From NCBI GenBank assembly GCA_963402885.1, contig OY727093.1, positions 4,278,001 through 4,342,000 of the forward strand: a DNA stretch of 64,000 bases. Reading direction: 5' to 3'. How positions within the stretch are numbered: the stretch's first letter is position 1; the number at the start of each line of letters is the position of its first letter. Below the pieces are notes generated by a model. It had not been told where the DNA came from. It did not search any database and was given only the letters and a program-made list of their open reading frames with translations. This document shows, in pieces, positions 10,955 to 22,271 of this stretch. The position numbers were made by a program, and so were the translations under genes. This DNA is from Antedon bifida. Taxonomy: Eukaryota; Echinodermata; Crinoidea; Comatulida; Antedonidae.

Positions 10955-11438
10955 TGTTAAAACCAATTTCTATATAATACATTTTTGCAGTTCAAAGCCA
11001 TTACAATTGTATAGAATAAAACAATAGAATTGAACAAAAAATAAAATCTATTTTTATGTGGCGGGTTTTTTTTCTCAATAAAATAGGCTCTCAACTTGAA
11101 AATAGTAGATAATGTCCATATAAATCTAAACAACCAACACATTTTATATGAAAATACTAAAAATTTACATATTCTTACCTGGTTAAACATAGGATATACA
11201 ACATTAGCACCATTCCAAATTAGGTTAGTAACTACCACCAATGTTTAAATTAAACTCAATGTCAACAGTTTTCGAGAGAAATATTAACAGATTAACACAT
11301 GCTTCAGTAAAACTATCAATCAATAAACAATGAAATAAAGATAAAACGATGCTAACAAAACAGATGTAGGCATATCATTCATTATAAATAAATACCGCAG
11401 ACTATTCTACTTCGACTCAACTGTGAATTACATTTGTC

Positions 11439-12776
11439 ATGGACTTTCTGTTTAAGTTTGTTTTCCTATTAGGTAAGTCTATCATTTTAAATTATTTTAA
11501 GATTATACCGGTACTAAATTAGAGGAAGTTACTTGTCAATAACTAATTTTAATACAGTGCAATAATCTATTTACACTAAATAATAGCAACATATGCTGTA
11601 ATGGTTAATACTCCCCTCTAAATATGTAGATATGGAAATATGGTATGTCTATTAAAGGCAATACAGGCGTACATATACAAGGAGACCTGGATTAAATACA
11701 ATACAATTTCACTTTATGATATTAACAAGGAGACCTACAAAAGCAAACAAGTTGTCTCAAGTTTACGCAATATACATAAAAACAGAAGCAGTTATGCAAT
11801 TTTGTGAACTCATTACAAAGAGTAGAAAACCAAGATCAACGACCATGGCATGCACACATACACTGATCCACCAGTGCCAACGCAGTGAATTAATTAACAT
11901 AGTCAATTGTGTCTCTGGTTATAATAACTTAATTGGTATATAGAACCGTTTATACTTATTATACTTTATTTTTACAGCTTTATGTCTACAGAGTTGTTTT
12001 ACAGAACCTATGTACTGTGGTGGTCCTCATAATGTCACTGATCCATTTGGAACAATTACTTCTACGAATTTTGGAGATCCATCTTGGCCTTTCTATGACC
12101 CGGAGTCTCGCTGTACTTGGAACATATATGCACCAGTTGGATATGCAAGTAGATCAATCTTAATACTTATTTTCGCGTGTTTTCTCTTTCCAATCACATG
12201 TTTTTTGTTTTCAATTACATGTTTGTTGTTTTCAATCACATGCTTGTTGTTTTCAATCACTTGTTTGTTGTTTTCAATCACATGTTTGTTGTTTTCAATC
12301 ACATGTTTATTGTTTTCAATCACATTTTTGTTGTTTTTAAAAACTGTTTTATTTACTTACTATGTAAATTCTGGGACAAAATAGGCATATTATGTGATTT
12401 TACAAATAATTACTTAATGCTCGTTAAACAAAATTTAATAGGCCTAAGTCATTAAAATCACCATCAAAATGAAGAACATAAAAGCAAATGTTTAAGTAAC
12501 AATTTTAAATTTAAATTTGTTCTTACTTCATTTAGGTCATTGAAATTAAGTTCAGTTTCGTTGACTTTGGCGAAACATGTGGACAGGATTCGATACTCAT
12601 TTTTAACAACTATGAACCAGTAGGAGTAATAGTTCAGGAGATTTGTGGACAGAATATACCGTCACCACCGTTTGTGTCAGAACATAATTACGCTTCCATG
12701 ATATTTATATCATTTACGACTGGTCCTCAAGCTTTAGGATTTAAAGCGACATACCGTCGCATTCCTAAAACGCCAG
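11439..12776 (+). CDS. Secreted CUB protein (tandem paralogue 2), last exon not found
   Basis: Three exons are clear: 11439-11472 (signal peptide MDFLFKFVFLL), 11978-12144 and 12536-12776. Together they encode one four-cysteine CUB domain ([20 protein letters not shown] at its start), very like paralogue 1. The donor after 12144 is GC (GCAAGT) instead of GT. The third exon ends in phase 1 at a good donor (GTAGGC), but I see no convincing last exon before the next gene at 14437. If the intron is retained, a stop follows after ten codons. The gene is either short like paralogue 1, with an unrecognised tail exon, or it splices onward into the next gene. Confidence 0.65.
12177..12340. repeat. 20-21-bp minisatellite in the intron of CUB paralogue 2
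   Basis: About eight tandem units of TTGTTTTCAATCACATGTT, with single-base variants, start some 30 bp behind the GC donor. All three plus-strand frames and one minus frame stay open through it, giving spurious repetitive proteins. Confidence 0.85.
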
Positions 12777-14436
12777 GTAGGCTTAAAACCTATGTTCCAT
12801 TAGCAAATTGAACATTACTGAGTTCTGATTGGTTGAGTAATTCCTTCACGTCACAGGTGGTGGAAAAAAAACGCATGCGTCAATATTTTTTAATCGGGCG
12901 AACAAATTCGCCTAATGGAGAACATAATTATAACCTTAGTCCACTAGGCAAACAATTCGCAGGAATCAATAATAAAATACGCATGTGAATAAAATAACGC
13001 ATTTGATTCACGTGGAACCGATTTTAAGATTTATTTATTTTCCTATTTATAAGTCAAATGTCTTTTCTTTTTCCTCTGTTGAATTTAAGACGAGATACCA
13101 TTCCAATTTAAAGTATTAATATCCTGCAACATGATATACTGTTTCATTTTCGACAAAAAAGACTTTCTTTATTATTAATTATTTTTTATACTGGGTAGCC
13201 TCTTCAGTCTAAGACTGTTCTCCCAGAGGGCCCAGTGTATATATATAATGAGTGGCAGTGGTTGTGTGTGAACTAGTACACCGGGGTAACCCACTACTAG
13301 TCTCGAAAAATGTACTAGGTTCTTTAAAGTGCACAGGAGCCAGATGCGTACACTGGACCTACGATTTATAGTCTTTATCCTATAATGTCAACCTAAATAT
13401 TCATTATCAAATTGGGGTTTTTTTTATTAGATGTATTAAATTAGTCACTAGAAGACATGTCGACGATGTATGTACATTGTTAATAAACAATATAATCCAA
13501 TTCAATACAACGCCGGTGACGTCACGAAGTGACACTAACGTGACAATGGATACAAGATACTACGCAAGTGAAATTAATTTTGTGTTTTCATGAAGACACA
13601 CTAATGCCTTAATATACTATCATTAACTAACAAGAAAACAATCAAACTACACCTTCTATAATAGCTGAATTGTCTAGCCTTACAGGCGTGTAAATAAAAA
13701 ATGATAATCATAATTATTTAGTTGTACTTTCTTATTTTCCAAGTCAAATGTCACTTCTCTTACCCTTTTTTTCAATTTAAAAGTAGCATACATCATAATG
13801 GGTCATGTTCACATCATAGAAATAAACCAATACATCTTACTTCAAGACCCGCAAAGACGCTTCTTCTCTTTGAGGTTCTACGGTAGCTAAATAACAGCTA
13901 CACTATGTCAGTTGTTGACGGAGGCTCGCTGTTAGCTGTAATATTGGGGTTATTTTCTATGAACATTACCTATTACTATATATTTGAAACCAAGTGAAAA
14001 TGTTTCAATATTCTACATATTAATTTATTAACAAGAATACAATAATAGGCCTACTACACCTTTTATTAGCCGAATTATCTAGCCTTAGGTATGTTGGGCG
14101 TTTAAATAAAAAATGTAAATATAAACAGATAACACGTTTCGTCCTGCTTTATAAGACACTGACAAATGATTGGTCATCAATTAAAATAAATATGTGCAAC
14201 AAGAAAAATTCAGTTTAGAAACTTGCGAAATTAACCACATTTATCGACCAAATGGTAACTAGTTAAGGGTATGAATAGGCCTAACTGATAAACACATGTC
14301 TCAGTTACAATATCAAACCGTAAACAATGAAATCAAGATAAAACGACGCTAACAAAACAGAATAAGCATAATTATCATTTATGAATAAATAACCGCACAC
14401 TATTTTACTTCGACTACACTGTGAATTACATTGGTA
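12777..14436. other. Spacer between CUB paralogues 2 and 3
   Basis: No coding exon could be supported. Short stretches match the intron of paralogue 1 (TTCCTCTGTTGA, then TTTAAGAC, at 10769-10790 and 13072-13092), so part is duplicated intron. At about 13190-13390 lies a more GC-rich block (CTCTTCAGTCTAAGACTGTT, then CTCCCAGAGGGCCCAG) that looks like a dispersed repeat. Confidence 0.45.
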
Positions 14437-17400
14437 ATGGACAGCTGTCTTCTTAAGTTTGTTTTCCTACTAGGTAAGTATATTGAATTATTTAAAATAC
14501 TAGTATGTAAATATGTTGGACTTAAAATGATAGAGGCATAGAGTTAAACAAAATATGAGTAGACAAAGATTATGAAAAACAAAACAGTATGTACATTGTA
14601 ATTCCACTTATGCTGTAATAGAAGAGGCCAATACAGAACAAACCATATGTTATGGCTTTATCCCGTCCATTACGTATTACACTTTATTTTACAGTTGTAG
14701 GCCTACATAGATGTTACTCTACAGAATACGAGTATTGTGGTGGGCCATATAATCTTACTGAACCATTTGGAACAATAACATCTACGAATTTTGGAGATCC
14801 CTCCTGGCCGTTTTATAACCCGAATTCTCGCTGTGTTTGGAACATAATAGCACCAATTGGATATGTAAGTAGACAATGCTTTCTTGACAGACATGCATGT
14901 TATACGCAACACAAAATTCAATCAATTCAAAACTGCGCAATGACAACGTATTTTATATTAACTTTAAATCTGTTTTTTCTTTAATGTAGCTCATTGAAGT
15001 TAAGTTCAGTTTCGTTGACTTTGGGAAAACGTGTGGACAGGATTATATATACATTATTAACAACTATAAACCAGTAGGAGGACCAGCTCAGAAGATTTGT
15101 GGACAGACTATACCGTCACCGCCATTCGTGTCAGACTATAATTACGCTTCCATTCTATTTTTATCAGATTCCAATCAGAATCAAGCATTAGGATTTAAAG
15201 CAACATATCGTCACGTGATTGTTCAAGCGCGAGGTAGGCAATAAACTTGTTTTTCCACAAGATAAATTTATTCACGCAAACCAAACCATCCTGGTTGGTT
15301 GGGAATTTGTTTACATCACAAAAAGTAGATGGCATTATGCGCATGCACATAAACCATCGCTTTTATTTCACGTGGAATTAATTCACCACATAACAGTGGA
15401 AATAGACTCATCTCATATTATTAAGACGTTTACTGAATTAACACTACAAATACTGCAGTTCTATTTTCTTCCAATATAGCCTATTTTCTGTTTAAATGCT
15501 TGCATGGTATAGAAATAATAAATCTGCCAAAACACTTTCTAATCAATAAAATCATAAAATCTGAGGTTAGAAACTGAATATATTTCTTATTTTATCTAGC
15601 TCAAGGCCTACAAAACGTATATTCTTTGACACCGTCAGGATGTGGCGGACCACAGCATCTTACCGATTCATTTGGAACCGTATCAACTATGAATTTCGCT
15701 GACCCTTCCTGGCCGTTCTATGATCCTAATTCTATATGCACGTGGTTGCTAGAAGCGCCGATTGATTATGTAGGTAAAAAGATCCCGTGAGAAAACGACC
15801 AGTTACCTTTCTGTCATTTGGTCAAGACTCTAGAACTTAAATTATTGACAATTTTTGTTTATTGTTTATTTTAATTTGTAAAATGTCTTCTTCAAGACTC
15901 TACATATAATGTTTGTTTATGGTTTATCACGCACAGTATTAATTCAAATAATATGCAAAATACGCTCATATGCTGCGTTTAAGGAAAGGTTAGAGTTGGA
16001 CTGCGCGTGGTTATCAAATTAAGAGTATTTGAATTCGTAAAATTTCTTCTAGTTCATCGAAGTGGAGTTCCAATTCCTAGAAGTCGGGGATTCTAAAACA
16101 GTAAAATGTGGATACGACGCTGTGTACATCTTTGACAGCAAAGAACCAATGGGAGCTCCGGATGAGTTTATTTGTGGAAAGACATTGCCGTCATCACCTT
16201 TCCTGTCCACTGGCAATCACGTGTTTATTGGATTTGTGTCAGACGATAGTGGTCATGAGTTAGGATTCCAAGCAACGTATCGTCACATTATTAAACCAGG
16301 TAGGTATGTAAACACATACAGGAGAACTGGTCTTTACCCGCAAGTCGAGAAGCTGTGAAATCGGAGTATCAAATACAGGAACTGAGGAGTTGGCATTCGC
16401 ATGGGCATGGGTGGGGCTTGGCAAGAAATACTGATTGACAGGGAATAGGCCTATTGCATGTCAATGGGTGGTACTCCAATGATAAAAAGATGGTCTTACA
16501 GCTTCTTCAAAAAACGGATGATGACGATGAAATGAGTCATTTTCGATAAATGAAAAACTGAGCGGTTGTGGAACCAATCTTTATTTCGTTTTAAAAATAT
16601 CATTAGATTATTATACACACGACAGCTCCTATACTAAAATGACAGATTTGATGATTACTGTTTACAGACCCAACGCCTCCAGCAACCGCGTCGTCAGGAT
16701 GTGGTGATCTAAAATACCGCATGGACAATCATGGTACAATAACCTCAATGGACTTCGATGGATCAACGCACTATAAGCCGGATGCTGAATGTACATGGAT
16801 TATTACAACAGATCCAGAAAAGGTATATGTGCCAATTCTATCAACATTCTCTTTTAAATAAACTCACTCTCGTATTTAATCATTAAAAAATAATATAGCA
16901 TAATATTTTCTATTTGTTCTGCTTCTGGTAACATTTGTAACATCTATCGGAAGAGTAGAAAAGAGTAAAGCTTTAAAAACAAAAAATATGCTGAGAATAT
17001 TCTTTTCTCAAAGATATAATGTGTACTGAAAAAAATACTTTGCCACTATACTAGCAGGAAGGCTAGATCCACAGGACTCCAAGGGTTAGGACCAGCAACG
17101 TCTAAATATGTTGAACAGTCACCACAATTGCTGTTTTAATGACAATTTTTCGAAATTAAATTTTGTAGAAATACTTTGGACCATCATCTAAATAATAACA
17201 TTTTTCTTTTACAGCTCGTGACTCTGAGATTCATACACTTCGACTTAGAAGATAACGATTGCACTCGTGATGTCATCTTCGTCTATGACGGTTCTATCGA
17301 GGAAGAATCACCACCAATTATTGGTAAATTCTGCGGTTCCAATCTTCCGTATCCTCTCGTTTCGTCTTCTAATTCGATGACAGTGATGTTCCTCAGTAGT

Positions 17401-20400
17401 TCATCTGTTCAGAAAACTGGGTTCAAGATAGAATATAACGCCACCGAAAAAGGTATAGCCCCCTAAATATCAAACAGCATTACTGTCTAAAGATTTTGAA
17501 TTTAAGAATGGAGAAGAAAGGAAGGGGGCAGTGAGAAGGAAGAGGGCAGTGAGAATGAAGAAGAAAGGAAGAGAGAAGGAGAAAGAAAAAGACATGGAGA
17601 AGGAAGGAAGAAGGAAAAGAAGTATTTTCCGACAATCGGCAGTAAACTCTGCACTAAAAAAGATCAACCACTATTTTTTTAGTATGTCACAAAATAAATA
17701 ATGTTTTTTCTTCAAAGTCACTTGTCCTCAAGGAAGTTTCAAGTGTCTTGATGACTCTTGTATTGATGGTATACAGCTTTGTGATGGAAAATTTGACTGC
17801 AAGGACGAGAGTGACGAGTCTGGATGTCCAGGTAAAAGATTTATTCATTCATAAAAAAAACTAATACGGATTTCTCCAAAACATCCTCAACCTAAATGGT
17901 TTCTGTTTGGAATGGTGTACCGCAAACATTACTTCTAATATTGGATTAGGCACAGAACACGTTAAAAGGACGCAGAAGACTCCGGTATCCTTCAATGTGA
18001 AGCGGTGAGCTACGATGCAAAAGTAGCGCCATAAGGACATGTTATATCTCAGATGCCACCATTCATTTTGTTTTTATAAAGTAGTGGCACAATTTATTTT
18101 ATAGAACAAATTTTCGTTTTTGTTTTTTAAGGAAATCGGTTGGACTGTGGGAAGCCAGTGGTAACCAAAGGGTTGATTGTTGGTGGCACCGCGGCAGAAC
18201 CAGGCGCATGGCCTTGGCAGGTAAGTTACAATACATCTTACTACAAGTTTAAATCCAATATATTTTCAGTACTGTACCATCTAGTAACGACGTACGCATA
18301 TATTACAAGTTATGAAAGTTAAACCATCCATGGTCAAACTAAAATTTGCAAAAAGTTGTAATAAATATATGAATTTATATAGAGCGAAACGATATCTCTG
18401 TTTCCACATGTTACACATTACATTACACACCCTTGCAAATAAATATTTTGTAAACAGTATATTGAAGCATTTACTTATACTTTATATATAAGGTACAAAT
18501 CACGAAGGTATCCTCCGGTAGTCATAACTGTGGCGGGACGCTGATAAACAGACGGTGGATTATTTCGGCCGCTCATTGCTTTATATAGTAAGATATAGTC
18601 AACTTTGTTAAATAGGTTTAGAGAAATATTGTACGAATTATTGTACGAATTATTGCACTATCAAGCTAGTTTGACAAAAAAAGTGTGGTGTGTCCAAATA
18701 TGGTAGTCATATGACGTCATCGTATCCATATATGGGCACATCACATTTTAATAGTGTAGACAAGGCTTTAAAAAAACAAACCGGTCGACGTTGGGGTTCA
18801 AATTGTAGGCTACTGAAGTCAGACATTAACGCACAGTAGTATGCCTACTTCTTTTCATACGCGCTTGCTTACACTTGCCAGGGGGCTCGCTGTGATAGCA
18901 AATGCTTTTTCATAACGTGTTGGACATTATTTACGTGTGTTTACTGGTTAGAGGATGCACTCACTAAACTACAAGAATAATACATACATTTTAAGTAGTG
19001 TCATAATGGTACGGTATAAGGCTCTGAGAGGATGGGGTTTATATTTTGGCAAAATTATCAAAAGGGTTATTTCACTAAAATCAAGAGAGCCGGAAATTAC
19101 GTATAATTGAAGCATTTTAAAGGATATAATCTTAATATTAAACACTCAGTTTCATAGAAATAATTAATACACGTAGCTAACGTCGCATAAATATTTCATT
19201 TAGAAAATATGTTATATACATTGTTGCTCTAAAGCAAGTATTAAGTGACAAAGGGCAAGAGTTACATTAATTACATTTCAAAACCCATGTTATATCAATC
19301 TCTGCGTGTAAGGTTTAAACGTTACATGAATGTTTTATTTAAAGATGTATTGTCCCCCAAAATCATGAAAAATAAAGATTTTTAAAATCGGACTTTGAAT
19401 AGGCCATTTTGCAGTTTTAATGAAGTTGTTCACTTCCATAAGAAAAAAAACAGGGGAAAAAATTATTTCACCTATAAAAAGACAAAATAAACAGTTAAAT
19501 TACCCAAAAACTCATTGTCTTCCAGACAATTTGACAATTTTTTGCTTTAAATTACATTTTTCTCAGGTAAATACATTTTTTTCAGACCCAATTTTTTGTA
19601 AGAGTGAATAACTATTATGTGACATTAAAATAACATATTCAACAAAAAAATTAAAAAAAATATTTGTTTAGGGGGACAATATATCTTTAAAATACTGTTA
19701 CAGCAATTGCCGTTTGCAATGCGTGCTTTATAAGTTATACCTAATGGATATTGTTTGTCCATACAAAACATGTGCGATACCGTATGGTACGCCAATAAAA
19801 TAGTATTATCAAGTAACGTAACGCAGAAACGCAAAGGTTACTGTATCCATACATATCTTGGCTACTGGGCCATTTGAAACACATTTGGTTAGTACAATTA
19901 TGAATCTCGATATTGTAAATGAATGCGTTGTGTCAAAGTGAGAACCACACATAAGGGGCATAAAAGTATGGTGTGATTTACAAACTCAGCAAGAGGTAGT
20001 ATTATTATAACATAACAGAATCATGCAAATTCTAGCCTAAATGTATGGTTTTAATTTTCTTTACCAGTGAACCTTATGCATCATCATACAAGTTACATTT
20101 AGGAAGCCACAATAAACACTTCACAGATAACACTGAACAGGTTTATCAAGTGGAGACGATAATCATGCACAAACAGTACAACGAGGGTTTGTACAATGAC
20201 TATGATATCGCAATGGTCAAACTACAAGAACAAGCCACCATCACAGACTACGTTCGACCTGTCTGTTTACCAGAGACTATGGATGTTTACCCAAATGGCA
20301 ACGAGTGTATCGTCACAGGGTGGGGTGAAACAAAAGGTACGTTTACAGCTTACTATATGTTTGCATTATGTCTACTGATACCAATGAACACTCATACCAA

Positions 20401-21542
20401 AATTTGCAGTTATCAAAATTGCGCCCTAAAGGCTTTAAAGGTACAAACGTATAAGGTTTCCTGTTGTGATGGCACTAGTTACTCTTCGTCGTCATGCATG
20501 ATTAATTTACAAAAATGGTTATATGCAATGTATAACCGTAAATGATGCACTGCCGTAGTCGTAAATAAAGTACGCATTTTTGTTGTGTTATACGTGAGAT
20601 TTGAACGGCATACTAAAATCAGTAGAACACTATATTGATAAAATAATCAAAGCTTGTATGCAAGATAGGCCTATGGTTATATTTTAACAGGAACCGGATT
20701 TGAAACAGTGTTGAAAGAAGCGACAGTGCCAATAATCGAGACCACCGTCTGTAATAGCACCAATTACTACAATGGAGATATATCAATTCGTATGATGTGT
20801 GCTGGAGACGGCGGGGAAGACACTTGTACGGTAAATATGCCAAATTATTGGTTGTTCTTTCCGCTAAAGCTTGGCTTTTCACGTATGCTTGGTTCCCACT
20901 AGAGACGCAACGCAAACACGTAGACGGAACGTAAAGACGTAGACGCAACGCAAGCGAGTTGACGTAAGCACACCGCATGTGCGTTGACAAATCACAAGCG
21001 ACAGTTCTAGAAGTAGCCTATAAATAAAATTGTATTATAATTTATAAATAACATTTTTGTTAGAATGCTACGAATGGTAAGCTACGTCGAAATTGTCAAG
21101 ATACAGACAAGGAGGGTACCAAAGAAAACAAAATAGCTGTTTAAATACATTTTAATGAAAACAACTCGCTCTATTTTACATTTACTACCAATGATTCTTA
21201 GGTTTATACTTTTATTATTTATTTTATTACCTATTACCTGTGTATTCTAAAAATGTACACATCCATCTTTAGTGCATAGTGATATTATTACTTAGTATCT
21301 TAAATGGTGACGATATTATATGTACTGGTTTTAGAACAAAACAAATTTTGAACAAATATTATGCTCTTTTTCAGGGGGACAGCGGAGGTCCATTAGTTCG
21401 TCAAACGGATACGGGTGCATGGAATTTAGTGGGGGTAACCAGTTGGGGTACTAATTGTGCGATCGCTACCAAACCAGGTGTCTACACAAAAATATCCTAC
21501 TTTAACGACTGGATAACGCAGACTATCACTGATAACCTATAA
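14437..21542 (+). CDS. Secreted CUB3-LDLa-trypsin serine protease
   Basis: Thirteen exons give 711 residues in one frame: 14437-14473, 14695-14864, 14990-15233, 15600-15769, 16053-16299, 16668-16822, 17215-17452, 17718-17831, 18132-18220, 18493-18587, 20068-20336, 20691-20830, 21375-21542. Order: signal peptide; CUB at about 27-149, 165-287 and 302-419; LDLa 421-457 (six cysteines, [13 protein letters not shown] calcium box); trypsin domain 474-711. The catalytic triad is His516 (AAHC), Asp566 (YDIA) and Ser659 (GDSGGP). Asp653 sits at the base of the S1 pocket, so cleavage after Lys/Arg is expected. Cys464 in the propeptide and the RPVCLPE cysteine suit a two-chain active enzyme. The activation site reads TKGLIVGG, with Leu rather than Arg before Ile474. 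Layout suggests an extracellular cascade protease, for example in immunity or development. Confidence 0.88.
18655..18770. mobile_element. MITE of the CTCTGTCTACACTATCAAAC family, truncated copy
   Basis: This copy in intron 10 of the protease gene carries the family core (CTAGTTTGACAAAAAAAGTG, CCAAATATGGTAGT, CCATATATGGGCACATCACA) and the right end AGTGTAGACAAGGCTTTA, but lacks most of the left inverted repeat. Eight further copies lie in the introns of the large receptor gene. Confidence 0.7.
19338..19691. mobile_element. MITE with about 21-bp TIRs
   Basis: The left end TTAAAGATGTATTGTCCCCC and the right end GGGGGACAATATATCTTTAA are inverted repeats with one mismatch. The element is 354 bp, non-coding, and lies in intron 10 of the protease gene. 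A relative with a clear left end occurs at 47560-47720. Confidence 0.72.
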
Positions 21543-22271
21543 TCAATTTGTAGATAAACGACAACTAAAATTACAACTAACAAGTAATTATTTATTACTA
21601 TAACTTTCGAGTTACAGACCAAGATAAGTTCGTCAAATCTTTGAAATATAAAATGGAATATCTGTTTTTTGTTGATAGAATAAGATTGATATTATTTGTA
21701 TGGTATTAAAAAAAAGAAATTCAACTGAAACCAAATATTCGTAAATCATTCAGGAAAATACAAAGTTGTACCCTTCTGTTTGGTTTAAGCTTGCTATACT
21801 TGTGAAATAGTGAACTATTATTTTTCAAAACTTTTTTAAACTTCAATACAAGCTAACAATAATTAAAAAACACATGTAATGCATGTAATTGTACAGTTTA
21901 TCTACTAAATAATTCAATAACCTTCTAAAAAATGAATGACTCCTCGCTTTTCTTGATAATTTATAATTGGCCTCACTAACGTCGATATGAATCGCATTGT
22001 AAAATAATTGGGTTTTCTTTGTTCAACCATCTTTAAAAGAGTTTTGCCTAGCCTGTTAATTGCTATTCATGGTCTTCTATGGTAAACTAATAATAAACAA
22101 AACAGTATTTTGAATGTCCCTAAAAACATTTTACCTTTAAATATCAATTGTGCACTGAATGTATGTGATTGTAAAATTTATGTACTAAAAAATCCAATAA
22201 ATTAATAATAAATTCACATTTTTTCCTAAAAATTATCTAAAAAGTCTAAATCAAGAAATAGAAAAGTTGGT
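21543..22271. other. Convergent intergenic region
   Basis: This about 730-bp stretch separates the stop codon of the protease gene (plus strand) from the stop codon of the large receptor gene (minus strand). AATAAA words at about 22087 and 22196 (plus) and a TTTATT at about 21590 (polyadenylation signal for the minus strand) are plausible ends, so the two 3' untranslated regions may overlap. No coding sequence is visible. Confidence 0.5.

Noticed and set aside
12010-12455. Long repetitive open frames on both strands around the 20-bp minisatellite
   Set aside because: They are by-products of a repeat whose unit keeps several frames open; only the CUB exon up to 12144 is coding.
8815-21542. 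Reading the three CUB regions as one gene with five CUB domains
   Set aside because: Each region starts with its own signal-peptide exon, and the first has its own last exon with a stop, so three tandem genes fit better.
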